Origin: Anaerosalibacter sp. Marseille-P3206 | Lineage (GTDB): Bacteria; Bacillota; Clostridia; Tissierellales; Sporanaerobacteraceae | Direction of reading: 5' to 3' | Assembly: GCF_900155565.1 (NCBI RefSeq) | Contig: NZ_FUHM01000002.1 | Coordinates: forward strand, 2,108,001 to 2,172,000 | DNA: 64,000 bases | Part shown: one piece after another, positions 43,399-53,655 of the stretch | Numbering within the stretch: position 1 is the stretch's first letter | How the letters are laid out: every line of letters begins with the position of its first letter | Notes under the pieces: model-generated | Seen by the model: the letters and a program-made list of their open reading frames with translations, nothing else | The model's database searches: none | Told to the model about the DNA's origin: nothing | Program-made: the position numbers and the translations under genes

Positions 43399-44748
43399 AT
43401 GGGTGGAATAATAGGAATATACGATGTAGAAAATAGAAACATTTCAAAAATTCTTTATTATGGGCTTTATGCATTACAACATAGAGGACAGGAAAGTGCG
43501 GGAATAGCTGTAAACAACAATGGTTTTATTGATTATCATAAAGAATTGGGATTAACTCATGAAGTTTTTCCAGAAGAAGTTCTAAATAGATTGAGAGGTA
43601 ATATTGGAATTGGTCATGTGAGACTTGGAGCTGGAGATAAGATTTCCAGTGTAAATGCTCAACCATTAGTAGTAGGCTATAAAAAAGGAGCCTTAGCCCT
43701 TGCTCACAATGGGAATTTGATTAATTCAGCTGAACTTAGAGAAAAGTTAGAAGATGAAGGAACTATTTTTTCAACTAATATAGATTCAGAAGTAATAGCA
43801 AATCTAATAGCTAGATTTCATAAAGACGATATAGAGGAAGCTATTTTAGATACTCTTAGGATAATAAAAGGTTCTTATGCATTGGTTTTAATGACTGTAG
43901 ATAGACTTATTGGTGTAAGAGATCCTCATGGGATTAGACCACTTTGTATTGGAAAGTTAGGTGAAGACTATATACTGTCTTCAGAAAGTTGTGCTTTTGA
44001 TACTATAGGAGCAGAATTTGTTAGAGATGTAGAACCTGGTGAAATGGTAGTTATTAAAGACAATAATATAAAGAGTATCAAAAGTAAAAACAAATATAAT
44101 AGAAAGCTTTGCTTGTTTGAATTCATATATTTTGCAAGACCAGATAGTAAGATTGACGGAATGAGTGTTTATCTTTCAAGGAGAGAGGCAGGGAAAATAT
44201 TAGCTCGTGAATGTCCTGCAGAAGCAGATATAGTTATTTCTGCACCTGATTCTGGTACAGTAGCTGCTATAGGATATGCAGAAGCCTCGGGGATACCTTA
44301 TGATGAAGGATTAATCAAGAACAAATACATTGGTAGAACTTTTATTGAATCCACTCAGGAAATGAGGGAACAAGGAGTTAAAATAAAACTTAATGTATTG
44401 AGAGAAAATGTAGAGGGTAAAAGATTAGTATTAGTAGATGATTCTATAGTTAGAGGAACTACCATGTCTAGAATCGTGAGAATGCTAAAGAATGCTGGAG
44501 CTAAGGAAGTTCATGTAAGAATTTGTTCACCAGCAGTACTTCATACTTGTAATTTGGGAATGGATACACCAAAGAAACAGAACTTAATTGCCTCAGAAAA
44601 AACAATAGAAGAAGTAAGAGAGTATATTGGAGCAGATTCACTTTGCTATATTTCTCTTGAAGGACTAATAAAAGGAGCAGGTGGAGAAAATGTATTTTGC
44701 ACAGGATGTTTTGATAAAAAATATCCTACAGAATTAAATATTGACTGA
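43399..44748 (+). CDS. purF: Amidophosphoribosyltransferase PurF lacking the N-terminal Cys nucleophile
   Basis: 449 residues. The Ntn glutaminase fold is recognisable (GIIGIYD, GLYALQHRGQESAGI, ALAHNGNLINS, TNIDSEVIA). The PRTase domain is complete with VLVDDSIVRGTTMSR, and C-terminal Cys residues for an iron-sulfur cluster occur (FCTGC). In the normal enzyme Cys follows Met or a propeptide and attacks glutamine; here the start reads Met-Gly-Gly-Ile-Ile. The upstream frame is closed by TAA, so no alternative start supplies Cys. The usual R-Y-x-T segment reads RLGAGD. The enzyme probably makes phosphoribosylamine from PRPP with free ammonia. The stop falls in a palindromic repeat. Confidence 0.9.
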   Translation: MGGIIGIYDVENRNISKILYYGLYALQHRGQESAGIAVNNNGFIDYHKELGLTHEVFPEEVLNRLRGNIGIGHVRLGAGDKISSVNAQPLVVGYKKGALALAHNGNLINSAELREKLEDEGTIFSTNIDSEVIANLIARFHKDDIEEAILDTLRIIKGSYALVLMTVDRLIGVRDPHGIRPLCIGKLGEDYILSSESCAFDTIGAEFVRDVEPGEMVVIKDNNIKSIKSKNKYNRKLCLFEFIYFARPDSKIDGMSVYLSRREAGKILARECPAEADIVISAPDSGTVAAIGYAEASGIPYDEGLIKNKYIGRTFIESTQEMREQGVKIKLNVLRENVEGKRLVLVDDSIVRGTTMSRIVRMLKNAGAKEVHVRICSPAVLHTCNLGMDTPKKQNLIASEKTIEEVREYIGADSLCYISLEGLIKGAGGENVFCTGCFDKKYPTELNID

Positions 44749-44772
44749 GTCAGGTGACAGTCCCCTGACTCA
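44746..44772. repeat. 27-bp palindrome family, copy 2
   Basis: TGAGTCAGGTGAC and GTCCCCTGACTCA arms; its first three bases are the purF stop codon. A third half copy (ACTGACTCAC) follows. Confidence 0.75.
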
Positions 44773-44801
44773 CTGACTCACAAATGAAAGGAGAGGTTCT
44801 G

Positions 44802-45830
44802 ATGAGTAAATCCTATAAAGAAGCTGGAGTAGATGTGGAAGCTGGATACAAGGAAGTAAGTCTTATAAAACAGTTTATAAAAAAGACATATACAAAAGGA
44901 GTTATATCTGATATAGGTGGTTTTGGAGGATTATTTGCACTAGATTCAGAAAATTATAAGGAACCTGTATTGGTAGCAGGTACTGATGGAGTTGGAACTA
45001 AGCTTAAGATTGCATTTATGATGGATGTACATGACACTATAGGAGAAGACTGTGTAGCTATGAGTGTTAATGACTTACTTTGCCAAGGTGCAAAGCCTTT
45101 ATTCTTCTTAGACTATATAGCAACAGGAAAACTTGTACCTGAAAAAATGGCAAATATAGTTGAAGGTGTTGCAAATGGATGTGTTAAAGGTAAATGTGCC
45201 CTAATAGGTGGAGAAACTGCTGAAATGCCTGGTTTTTATAGTGAAGACGAATACGATATTGCAGGATTTGCAGTTGGCGTAGTAGATAGAGAAAAAATAA
45301 TAGATGGTTCAAAAATAGAAGAAGGAAATGTACTTATAGGACTTCCTTCTAGTGGAGTTCATAGCAATGGTTATTCTCTAGTTAGACATATATTTTTCGA
45401 GAAGAATGATTTAAGTGTAGACACATATATTCCTGAATTGGGATGTACATTAGGTGAAGAACTATTGAAGCCAACTAGGATATACACTGATCCTATGATT
45501 GAGTTAGTAGAAAAGTTTGACATAAAGGGCATTTGTCATATTACTGGTGGTGGATTTTATGAAAACATTCCTAGAATGTTACCAGAAGGACTTACAGCAG
45601 TTGTAGATACAAGCCATATAGAAATACCTCCAATATTTGATGTGATTGCAAAATACGGAAAAATAAATAAAGATGATATGTACAATACATTTAATATGGG
45701 TATTGGTATGGTCTTTGCTGTAAGGAAAGAAGATGTAGATGGTATAATAGAATTATTAAGATCCAAAGATGAAAAATTTGTAGTTCTTGGCGAAATCAAA
45801 AGAGGGGAGAACAAGATAGAACTATGCTAA
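44802..45830 (+). CDS. purM: Phosphoribosylformylglycinamidine cyclo-ligase (AIR synthetase)
   Basis: 342 residues from ATG 44802 (AAAGGAGAGG site). Motifs: SDIGGFGGLFAL, VAGTDGVGTKLKIAF, LIGGETAEMPGFY, GLPSSGVHSNGYSLVRH and ICHITGGGFYENIPRML. It closes FGAM to AIR with ATP. Overlaps purN by 7 bases. The preceding repeat does not alter the frame. Confidence 0.95.
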   Translation: MSKSYKEAGVDVEAGYKEVSLIKQFIKKTYTKGVISDIGGFGGLFALDSENYKEPVLVAGTDGVGTKLKIAFMMDVHDTIGEDCVAMSVNDLLCQGAKPLFFLDYIATGKLVPEKMANIVEGVANGCVKGKCALIGGETAEMPGFYSEDEYDIAGFAVGVVDREKIIDGSKIEEGNVLIGLPSSGVHSNGYSLVRHIFFEKNDLSVDTYIPELGCTLGEELLKPTRIYTDPMIELVEKFDIKGICHITGGGFYENIPRMLPEGLTAVVDTSHIEIPPIFDVIAKYGKINKDDMYNTFNMGIGMVFAVRKEDVDGIIELLRSKDEKFVVLGEIKRGENKIELC

Positions 45831-46441
45831 ATATTGGAGTTTTAATATCTGGTGGCGGGACAAATCTTCAATCTTTAATAGATCATATTAATAGCGGATA
45901 TATTAATGGAAAAATCGCAGCAGTTATATCTAATAAAAAAGATGCCTTTGGACTAAAAAGAGCGGAAAGAGAAAAAATTGAATCCCTATGGATAGATAGA
46001 AAATCCTATGATTCAGATGAAGAATATAATAGAAGGATTATAGATGAATTGAAAGCAAGAGATGTGGATTTGGTAGTATTAGCTGGATATCTAAAGGTTC
46101 TTTCAGAGGAATTTATAAGAGAATATAAAAATAGAATAATAAATATTCATCCATCTTTAATACCTAGCTTTTGTGGGAAAGGGTATTACGGAGAAAGGGT
46201 TCATGAGGAAGCACTAAAATATGGCGTGAAATATACTGGAGTTACTGTACATTTTGTAGATGAGGGAACTGACACTGGGCCTATAATACTTCAGAGGGTA
46301 GTGGAAGTAAAAGAGGATGATACGGTTGAAACTCTAAAGGAAAGAGTACTTAAAGTAGAGCATCAAGCATTACCTGAAGCAGTAAGGCTTTATTGTGAGG
46401 GAAATATTAAGCTTGATGGAAGAAAAGTGATTATATGGTAA
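45824..46441 (+). CDS. purN: Phosphoribosylglycinamide formyltransferase (GART)
   Basis: 205 residues with LISGGGTNLQSLID, the catalytic block INIHPSLIPSF (Asn/His), TGVTVHFVDEGTDTGPIIL with the catalytic Asp, and a normal length. It transfers formyl from 10-formyl-THF to GAR; the formate-THF ligase at 51360 supplies the cofactor. Last gene before the insertion sequence. Confidence 0.94.
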   Translation: MLNIGVLISGGGTNLQSLIDHINSGYINGKIAAVISNKKDAFGLKRAEREKIESLWIDRKSYDSDEEYNRRIIDELKARDVDLVVLAGYLKVLSEEFIREYKNRIINIHPSLIPSFCGKGYYGERVHEEALKYGVKYTGVTVHFVDEGTDTGPIILQRVVEVKEDDTVETLKERVLKVEHQALPEAVRLYCEGNIKLDGRKVIIW

Positions 46442-46513
46442 TGTAAAAAGTTTTATGAAAAAATAAAAGTCAAAAATAATACTTTTCAATTAAATTTTGA
46501 GTGGGATCTCCCG

Positions 46514-46660
46514 CCACCCTTGACAAAAAATAAGAAAATGCTTAGTTAAAACTAACAAGGGCGAGGGGAACTCAAAAACAAGACAACGCAAATAAGCCCT
46601 TGAAATGTTCATTATAGCATTTTCTTAAATATTTTTGTCAAGGGCAAGCCTACGGTGGCT
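46514..46660. repeat. Large imperfect inverted repeat at the transposase-proximal end
   Basis: CCCTTGACAAAAAATAAG (from 46517) and its near complement (to 46644) enclose a region with a smaller AAGGGC/GCCCTT pair, and GCCACC/GGTGGC close the outside. It likely marks one end of the insertion sequence or a small hitchhiking element. No gene is present in 46442-46696. Confidence 0.55.
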
Positions 46661-46696
46661 AGTGCTGCTGGGCTCAAAGAATCTAAAAACAAGACT

Positions 46697-48112
46697 TTAA
46701 GCACAAGAAGATATGTATTCTTCAGACAGTTGTATTAATTTAATCCATCTTGCAGGCATATTGGGTAAATCCTCAAGTTCAGGAATAACAACAGGTACAC
46801 TAGCTTCCAATGAAGCATGAGGTCTTAAAAAGTTGAAATAAACAGCAAACAATGTAACAAAAGTAACAGAACCATGCTGGGCACCAAATCCATGAGAGGA
46901 TTTGTAATTGCCTTTAAAAGTGCGATTAAGACGTTCGATAACTTGCTTAAGTGGTCTAAATTCTTTTGAAACAGGATCATCATTAGTAAGACCAATGACC
47001 TGTGAAACATCAAAAAATATATCATGTTGGGCAAAAAAATGTTGAGCAAGAAGGTAAATAGGATTACCATCAACAATGATATTAAGATTCTTTGGAATTT
47101 CCTTAAATTTAGACAAAACATCATCTAAAGCAATAATAGCTGAAGGAGTGTCACGATTAGGAGAAACATGGTAAGACAAAATAATCTTCTTAACAGCATC
47201 AAAGAAAAAGAAGATATAATGCCATTTACCATTAACCCTAATATAAGTTTCATCACCACAAATAGAGTCAGATAGCTCATAAGGGTAATTGTCAACAAAT
47301 GGCTTAGTAATAACACTTACAGTGTTAGCATAATTAAGAACAGTTTGATGAGAAATATCAACCTGATGAATATCTTTCATGATAGCAGCAGTCTTTCTAG
47401 CACTTAGGCCATAATTAACATAATAAGTTAAAACAAGACCTAAAACATGATTGGAAGCATAAATCCTTGGCAAAGAAACAGAACCTTTAACAGGAGAAGT
47501 TCTAGATAAAGGCTTAAAGTTAATATTAAAAGCTCTGTAAATATAATGCATTTTAAAAGAATGAGGCTTAATCTCAAACAGCTCCTTTTGTTCTTTAGAT
47601 AAAGAATTTTTGTTTTTAAGATAAAAAGAGCACTCATTGTTTTTACACTTGTAGATAATAAAGAATTTACGATCCTTAATAGGCTCAAGAGCCTTGTTAC
47701 AATGAGGACATCTTAAAATAACAGACTTGGAAAATTGATTTTTTCGGCTAAAAGTTGATTCACAAACCTTGCATTTAAATTGGCCTCTGCCACCGTTGTT
47801 ATCGTATATGTAAATGTGAGGAGCACCACAACAAGGACAAGAAATAGATTCAGGAACAGGAACTTTAGAGTTAACAGGTTTAAGCTCTTTTCCTTTATCC
47901 AACAAATAATTCTTTAAAAGAACTTTGTGATCATATTTCTTAACCTTATCAAAGATAGGCATTTCGTCGACTTTCAGTTTACGATAAGGCTTATCAATGG
48001 GTTCATCAGGTAGCTTCGAAGCTTTAATAGCACCTAAACAAAATAGAAGATATAAAATAATGTTATTTTGGACTTGAATAAAGTATAGTAAATAAGTTAT
48101 AATATCGAACAT
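46697..48112 (-). CDS. DDE transposase, IS6/IS240-like with a long zinc-ribbon N-terminus
   Basis: 471 residues from ATG 48112 (AAAGGAATTG upstream); a TTG three codons earlier is too near the ribosome site. An N-terminal helix is followed by CPCCGAP...CKVC and CPHC...C zinc ribbons (about 90-170). A helix-turn-helix follows, then an RNase H fold with DDE residues in GDETYIRVNG, NIIVDGNPIY and VIERLNRTFKG. It is inserted between purN and purH against the operon direction. Family naming is approximate. Confidence 0.8.
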   Translation of the reverse strand: MFDIITYLLYFIQVQNNIILYLLFCLGAIKASKLPDEPIDKPYRKLKVDEMPIFDKVKKYDHKVLLKNYLLDKGKELKPVNSKVPVPESISCPCCGAPHIYIYDNNGGRGQFKCKVCESTFSRKNQFSKSVILRCPHCNKALEPIKDRKFFIIYKCKNNECSFYLKNKNSLSKEQKELFEIKPHSFKMHYIYRAFNINFKPLSRTSPVKGSVSLPRIYASNHVLGLVLTYYVNYGLSARKTAAIMKDIHQVDISHQTVLNYANTVSVITKPFVDNYPYELSDSICGDETYIRVNGKWHYIFFFFDAVKKIILSYHVSPNRDTPSAIIALDDVLSKFKEIPKNLNIIVDGNPIYLLAQHFFAQHDIFFDVSQVIGLTNDDPVSKEFRPLKQVIERLNRTFKGNYKSSHGFGAQHGSVTFVTLFAVYFNFLRPHASLEASVPVVIPELEDLPNMPARWIKLIQLSEEYISSCA

Positions 48113-48186
48113 GGATGACAATTCCTTTCTAGTTAGATTTGTTTGACGACGATATTATAACTAATGAATGGATATTTGTCATCCAT
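48111..48186. repeat. 11-bp inverted repeat spanning the transposase start region
   Basis: ATGGATGACAA (48111-48121) and TTGTCATCCAT (48176-48186) flank the transposase leader. It could regulate transposase expression by folding or as an operator. Confidence 0.5.
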
Positions 48187-48327
48187 TTTTGTATATAAAA
48201 ACAAAAAATATTTAGCTCTCTTTAGGGGGTAAATATTTTTATTAAGATAAATGTTTGAAAATCAAGGATTGTCAGAGATGTATATTAATATTTTTGACAA
48301 TACCGATTATATTATAGAGGTGATAAT

Positions 48328-49860
48328 ATGAAAAGAGCTCTTATTAGTGTATGGGACAAATGTGGAGTAGTAGATTTTGCAAAAGAACTTGTAAGCTTAG
48401 GTTGGGAGATAATTTCAACTGGTGGAACAAAAAAGGTATTAGAAGAAGCTGGATTGGAAGTAATTGATGTTGAAGATGTAACAGGATTTCCTGAAGCATT
48501 TGATGGAAGAGTAAAGACTCTTCACCCTAAAATTCATGGTGGAATACTTCATGTAAGAGACAATGAGAAACATGTAGAGACATTAAAAAGTTTAGACATA
48601 GCTCCTATAGATTTGATAGTAAACAATCTTTATCCATTTAAACAAACTATACAAAAAGAAGGAGTTACTCATGAAGAGATAATTGAAAATATAGATATCG
48701 GTGGACCTTCTATGATTAGGGCAGCAGGTAAAAATTATGAATATGTAACTGTAATAGTTGACCCAAGGGACTATGAAGTTGTTCTTAGTGAACTAAAGGC
48801 TGAAGGAAAAACTTCAATCAATACTAGAAGACGTTTAGCTTGTAAGGTATTTGAACATACAAGTCAATATGATACTCTTATTTCAAATTATTTCATGAGT
48901 TTGGATGATGAATTTTTACCTGAAACTCTTACTTTGACTTTTGAAGATAAGGCAGAGTTAAGATATGGAGAAAATCCTCATCAAAAGGCAGCTTTTTATA
49001 AGGAAATAGGGGATATTTCAGGTACTATTTCATCTGCTAATAAACTTCATGGAAAGGAACTATCTTTTAATAATATAAATGATGCTAATGGAGCATTAGA
49101 AATACTTAAGAGTTTTGAAGAACCTACAGTTGTAGCTGTAAAACATACAAACCCATGTGGAATAGGTAGTGCTGATACTATCTTAGAAGCATATAAGAAG
49201 GCTTATGAATGTGATAAAGTATCTATTTTTGGTGGAATAATAGCAGCAAATAGGGAAATAGATGTAGATACTGCAAAATTGATAAATGAAATATTTATTG
49301 AAATAGTGATGGCTCCTTCTTATACTGAAGAAGCACTAAAAGTACTTACTTCAAAGAAAAACATTAGAATACTAGAAATTCCTGATATTATGAAAAATGA
49401 TTATAAGGCGTATGACATGAAAAAAGTTCTTGGTGGACTATTAGTACAAGAATTGGATACAGAAGTTGGTATTGAAGACTTAGAAATAGTTACTAAAAGA
49501 GAACCAAGCAAGGAAGAAATGAAAGACTTATTATTTGCTTGGAAAGCAGTAAAAAATGTAAAATCTAATTCTGTAGTGTTGGCAAAGGATAGTGCTACTA
49601 TAGGAATTGGAATGGGTCAAGTAAATAGAATATGGGCAGTTGAACAAGCAATAGAACATGCAGGAGAAAAAGTGGTTGGAAGTGTATTGGCTTCTGATGG
49701 ATTCTTCCCATTTAGTGATTCTATCGAGGCTTTAGGAAAGGCTGGAGTTACTGCAGTTATTCAGCCGGGAGGTTCTATTAGAGATGAGGATTCTATAAAA
49801 GCAGCTGATGAAGCTGGGATAACAATGATATTTACACACAAGAGACATTTTAAACATTAA
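48328..49860 (+). CDS. purH: Bifunctional AICAR transformylase/IMP cyclohydrolase
   Basis: 510 residues. The N-terminal cyclohydrolase ([42 protein letters not shown]) is followed by the transformylase with [25 protein letters not shown] and SDGFFPFSD. It performs the last two steps to IMP using 10-formyl-THF. AGAGGTGAT precedes ATG. It is separated from purN by the insertion sequence, so its transcription may depend on read-through or a new promoter. Confidence 0.95.
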   Translation: MKRALISVWDKCGVVDFAKELVSLGWEIISTGGTKKVLEEAGLEVIDVEDVTGFPEAFDGRVKTLHPKIHGGILHVRDNEKHVETLKSLDIAPIDLIVNNLYPFKQTIQKEGVTHEEIIENIDIGGPSMIRAAGKNYEYVTVIVDPRDYEVVLSELKAEGKTSINTRRRLACKVFEHTSQYDTLISNYFMSLDDEFLPETLTLTFEDKAELRYGENPHQKAAFYKEIGDISGTISSANKLHGKELSFNNINDANGALEILKSFEEPTVVAVKHTNPCGIGSADTILEAYKKAYECDKVSIFGGIIAANREIDVDTAKLINEIFIEIVMAPSYTEEALKVLTSKKNIRILEIPDIMKNDYKAYDMKKVLGGLLVQELDTEVGIEDLEIVTKREPSKEEMKDLLFAWKAVKNVKSNSVVLAKDSATIGIGMGQVNRIWAVEQAIEHAGEKVVGSVLASDGFFPFSDSIEALGKAGVTAVIQPGGSIRDEDSIKAADEAGITMIFTHKRHFKH

Positions 49861-49886
49861 ACTTCTAAGAGAGGAGTTGTGATGAG

Positions 49887-51140
49887 ATGAAGGTATTGGT
49901 AATAGGTAGTGGTGGTAGAGAACATGCACTTATATATAAATTGGCTCAAAGTAAAAGAGTGTCTAAAATATACTGTGCACCAGGTAATGGAGGAACAGCT
50001 AGTATTGCTGAAAATGTGAATATATCACCTAAGGATATAGATTTACTTTTGAACTTTGCAATTACAAATAAAATAGATTTAACTGTTGTAGGACCAGAAG
50101 ATCCACTAGTAGATGGAATTGCAGATGTGTTTGAGGAAAATGGATTGAGAGTGTTTGGACCTAAAAAAGAAGGTGCAATACTAGAAGGAAGCAAAATAGT
50201 AGCAAAGGAATTTATGGAAAAATATCAAATTCCAACTGCTAAGTATAGGGTTTATAAAACTAAAGAAGAAGCAATTGACGGACTTGATGAATTTAGTTAT
50301 CCATTGGTAATAAAGGCAGATGGTTTGTGTTTGGGTAAGGGAGTTATAATATGCCAAAGTAAAGAAGAAGCAACAAAAGCAATTGAAGATATGATAGTTA
50401 GTAAAGTGTTTGGCTCTGCTGGAGAGACTATCATAATTGAAGAGTTTTTAACTGGTATAGAAATGTCTTTACTTTGCTTTGTTACTGAGGGAAAAATTGT
50501 TCCAATGGAAAGTGCTAGAGATTATAAGAAGATATTTGATGGAGATAAGGGACCAAATACAGGAGGAGTTGGATGTTTTTCTCCAAATCCAGTTTTAACT
50601 GAGGATTTGAAAAAGGAAATTGAGAGAGAAGTGCTTAGGAAAATAAGAAGAGGATTAGATGAAGAAAGCATTGACTATAGAGGCGTACTGTTTATTGGAT
50701 TTATGCTTACGGAAGACGGTCCAAAAGTATTAGAATTCAATGTAAGATTTGGAGACCCTGAAACAGAAGTGGTACTTCCTCGTCTTGAAAATGACCTAGT
50801 AGACATATTCCAAAAGACAATTGATGGAACTCTTAGAGATGATGATTTAATTTGGTCTGATAAAAAATGTGTTACAGTAGTTGCAACATCTAAGGGTTAT
50901 CCTATTGAATATCAAAAAGGTTTTAAGATAAGTGGTATAGAAAACTTAGATAAAAACATAATACTTTTCCACAATGGAACAAAGATAGTAGATGGTGAAT
51001 TAGTAACAAATGGAGGAAGGGTACTTTCTGTAACTTGCCTTGGTGATACCATAGAAGAAGCTAGAAAATGTGCATATAAAAACATAGAAAAAATTAATTT
51101 TGAAGGTATTTGTTATAGAAAAGACATTGCAGATATTTAG
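49887..51140 (+). CDS. purD: Phosphoribosylamine-glycine ligase (GAR synthetase)
   Basis: 417 residues, ATP-grasp enzyme: VLVIGSGGREHALIYKLAQS, CAPGNGGTA, VVGPEDPLVDGIAD, VIKADGLCLGKGVIIC, PNTGGVGCFSP and EFNVRFGDPETE. It joins phosphoribosylamine and glycine; the amine comes from the unusual PurF. 26 bases after purH. A terminator begins at its stop codon. Confidence 0.95.
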   Translation: MKVLVIGSGGREHALIYKLAQSKRVSKIYCAPGNGGTASIAENVNISPKDIDLLLNFAITNKIDLTVVGPEDPLVDGIADVFEENGLRVFGPKKEGAILEGSKIVAKEFMEKYQIPTAKYRVYKTKEEAIDGLDEFSYPLVIKADGLCLGKGVIICQSKEEATKAIEDMIVSKVFGSAGETIIIEEFLTGIEMSLLCFVTEGKIVPMESARDYKKIFDGDKGPNTGGVGCFSPNPVLTEDLKKEIEREVLRKIRRGLDEESIDYRGVLFIGFMLTEDGPKVLEFNVRFGDPETEVVLPRLENDLVDIFQKTIDGTLRDDDLIWSDKKCVTVVATSKGYPIEYQKGFKISGIENLDKNIILFHNGTKIVDGELVTNGGRVLSVTCLGDTIEEARKCAYKNIEKINFEGICYRKDIADI

Positions 51141-51165
51141 GAGACATAAGTTTGTCTCCTTTTTT
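51139..51165 (+). terminator. Terminator of the purine operon
   Basis: AGGAGACA / TGTCTCCT with a TTTTTT tail, starting at the purD stop. Confidence 0.8.
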
Positions 51166-51359
51166 GTCGAAACTAAGAATATTAAAAAGCAAAACTATTT
51201 TAAAATTCTAAAAAGTATGTTAAACTAATTCGTGGATGATATATTAGGAAAAGAATGAATTTTTAGTTTTATGATTTATTTTTGGGGAATAATAATAGGG
51301 AATACATAGGGAATTATTATTAAACAAAGGTGAAATTTTTGAAATAAGGAGGAGTAAAA

Positions 51360-53030
51360 GTGAAAACTGATGTACAGATAGCTCAAGAAGGGAAAATGCT
51401 ACCAATCGTAGAAGTAGCTGAAAAAATTGGACTTGAAGAAAATGATTTAGAGCTTTATGGTAAGTACAAAGCCAAGGTATCTCTAGATGTTTTAGAAAAG
51501 TTAAAGGATAAACCAGATGGTAAGTTAATATTGGTGACAGCAATTAACCCCACTCCTGCAGGGGAAGGAAAAACTACTGTCAACATAGGATTAAGTATGG
51601 GTCTTAATAAGATTGGGAAAACAGCCATATCTGCACTTAGAGAACCTTCACTAGGGCCTTGCTTTGGCGTTAAAGGTGGTGCAGCAGGTGGTGGATATGC
51701 ACAAGTACTTCCTATGGAAGATATAAACTTACATTTTACAGGAGATTTACACGCAATTACAGCAGCTCACAATTTACTTTCAGCCTTAATAGACAATCAT
51801 ATACATCAAGGAAATCAATTGCAAATTGATTCAAGAAGGATTACTTGGAAAAGAGTTTTAGATATGAATGATAGAGCTTTAAGAAATATAGTGGTAGGTC
51901 TAGGTGGAAAGCCTAATGGAATGCCTAGAGAAGACGGTTTTGATATTACTGTAGCTTCAGAGATCATGGCTATATTATGTCTTGCTGATGATTTAATTGA
52001 CTTGAAAGAAAGAATAGGAAACATTGTAATAGGTTATAACTTCAGTGGAGAAGCAGTTCATGCAAAAGACTTAGATGCAGAAGGTGCATTAGCATTATTA
52101 CTTAAAGATGCAATAAAACCAAATTTAGTTCAAACTCTAGAAAATACTCCTGCTTTCATACATGGTGGACCTTTTGCAAATATTGCTCATGGTTGTAATA
52201 GTGTATTAGCTACAAAGATGGCTTTAAAATTAGCGGATTATACTGTTACAGAGGCAGGTTTTGGTGCGGACTTAGGAGCTGAAAAGTTCTTCGATATCAA
52301 ATGTAGAATGGCAGGTTTAAAACCAGATGCAGCAGTAATTGTTGCTACTGTTAGAGCTTTAAAACATCATGGTGGAGTTTTAAAACAGGATTTAAATACA
52401 GAAAACTTGGAAGCATTAGAAAAAGGTTTTGCTAATCTTGAAAAACATATAGAAAATGTAAGAAAATACAATGTACCTGTAGTTGTAGCAATAAATGAGT
52501 TTCCAACTGACACTGAAAAAGAAGTTGAATTAGTATTTAATAAGTGTAAAGAGATTGGAGTAGAAGTAGTTCAAACTCAAGTATGGGCAAAAGGTGGTTT
52601 AGGTGGGGAAGAATTAGCAAAGAAAGTTGTAGAAGTAATAGAAAACGAACCTTCAGATTTCAAAGTTCTTTATGATGAAAATGATAGCATTAAAGATAAA
52701 ATAACTAAGATTGCAAGAGAAGTTTATGGTGCTAAAGATGTAGACTTTACTCAAAAATGTATGAAGGATATAAAACAAATTGAAGCATTAGGATTGGATA
52801 AAATGCCTATTTGTATGGCAAAAACTCAATATTCACTATCTGATGATCCTAAGCTTTTAGGTAGACCAGAAGGATTTACTATTGAAGTAAGACAAATAAA
52901 GATTTCTGCTGGGGCTAGATTTTTAGTAGCATTAACTGGTGAAATAATGACAATGCCAGGTCTTCCAAAAGTACCAGCAGCAAATAGAATGGATATACTT
53001 GAAGATGGAGAAATAATAGGACTATTTTAG
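51360..53030 (+). CDS. fhs: Formate-tetrahydrofolate ligase
   Basis: 556 residues, normal length. The P-loop [53 protein letters not shown] and the [15 protein letters not shown] segment are diagnostic. It makes 10-formyl-THF from formate, THF and ATP for PurN and PurH, and is part of the Wood-Ljungdahl methyl branch in acetogens. Start GTG after AAGGAGGAG. It has its own upstream region (51166-51359) with no riboswitch recognised. Confidence 0.95.
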   Translation: MKTDVQIAQEGKMLPIVEVAEKIGLEENDLELYGKYKAKVSLDVLEKLKDKPDGKLILVTAINPTPAGEGKTTVNIGLSMGLNKIGKTAISALREPSLGPCFGVKGGAAGGGYAQVLPMEDINLHFTGDLHAITAAHNLLSALIDNHIHQGNQLQIDSRRITWKRVLDMNDRALRNIVVGLGGKPNGMPREDGFDITVASEIMAILCLADDLIDLKERIGNIVIGYNFSGEAVHAKDLDAEGALALLLKDAIKPNLVQTLENTPAFIHGGPFANIAHGCNSVLATKMALKLADYTVTEAGFGADLGAEKFFDIKCRMAGLKPDAAVIVATVRALKHHGGVLKQDLNTENLEALEKGFANLEKHIENVRKYNVPVVVAINEFPTDTEKEVELVFNKCKEIGVEVVQTQVWAKGGLGGEELAKKVVEVIENEPSDFKVLYDENDSIKDKITKIAREVYGAKDVDFTQKCMKDIKQIEALGLDKMPICMAKTQYSLSDDPKLLGRPEGFTIEVRQIKISAGARFLVALTGEIMTMPGLPKVPAANRMDILEDGEIIGLF

Positions 53031-53032
53031 AA

Positions 53033-53069
53033 AAAAACTAGGAATCTTAATTGAGGTTCCTAGTTTTTC
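53033..53069 (+). terminator. Terminator after fhs
   Basis: AAAAACTAGGAA / TTCCTAGTTTTT perfect stem. Confidence 0.8.
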
Positions 53070-53160
53070 AATCTAAACATTGTGAATAAAAATTAATTAG
53101 TTTATTAGAAGGAATTTTTAATTATAAGTAGAATTAAATTGGTAAGGGAGGTGTTCTATA

Positions 53161-53484
53161 GTGAAATATGATTCTAAAATAAAAAATGAACAAGTGGATT
53201 CGTTTTTTAAAGCAATATTACAATTAAAAAATATGGAAGAGTGCTATCGTTTTTTTGAAGATATATGTACAATAAAAGAAATACAATCTATAGCCCAAAG
53301 ACTTGAAGTTGCAAAGTTACTTAGAATGAATAAAACCTATAATGAAATTGAAGCTGAAACAGGGGCAAGTACAGCTACTATTAGTAGGATCAATAGGTCT
53401 TTAAACTATGGTGCTGATGGATATGATTTAGTGTTAGATAGGATGGGATATCCAAAAGCTGAATATGATAATAGATCGGACTGA
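53161..53484 (+). CDS. YerC/YecD-family TrpR-like DNA-binding protein
   Basis: 107 residues, start GTG after GGGAGGTG. The TrpR-like core is CTIKEIQSIAQRLEVAKLLR, then KTYNEIEAETGASTATISRI. Members of this family bind DNA as dimers; their ligand is uncertain. The stop codon TGA is the first part of a palindromic repeat. Confidence 0.82.
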   Translation: MKYDSKIKNEQVDSFFKAILQLKNMEECYRFFEDICTIKEIQSIAQRLEVAKLLRMNKTYNEIEAETGASTATISRINRSLNYGADGYDLVLDRMGYPKAEYDNRSD

Positions 53485-53502
53485 GTCAGGGTCCTTTGAC
53501 TC
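53482..53502. repeat. Palindrome family, degenerate copy 3
   Basis: TGAGTCAGGGTCCTTTGACTC shares the TGAGTCAGGG half with copies 1 and 2; its first bases form the stop codon of the preceding gene. Confidence 0.6.
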
Positions 53503-53511
53503 CTTGGGTAT

Positions 53512-53549
53512 AAAAAAGTGATTAAGAAAATTTCTTAATCACTTTTTTT
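53512..53549 (+). terminator. Strong terminator after yerC
   Basis: 18-bp perfect stem AAAAAAGTGATTAAGAAA with its complement and a T tail; symmetrical, so it may act both ways. Confidence 0.8.
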
Positions 53550-53655
53550 GTGGGCAATATTATTGATTTAGAGAATAAATACATAAGGTAAATAAGTATA
53601 TATACATATAAAGGGGTAATATTTAAGCTATCTTATTTTAAAGGGAGATGATGGG

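Noticed and set aside
48294-48314. Promoter TTGACA...TATATT for purH
   Set aside because: The spacing between the boxes is too short for a standard sigma-A promoter.
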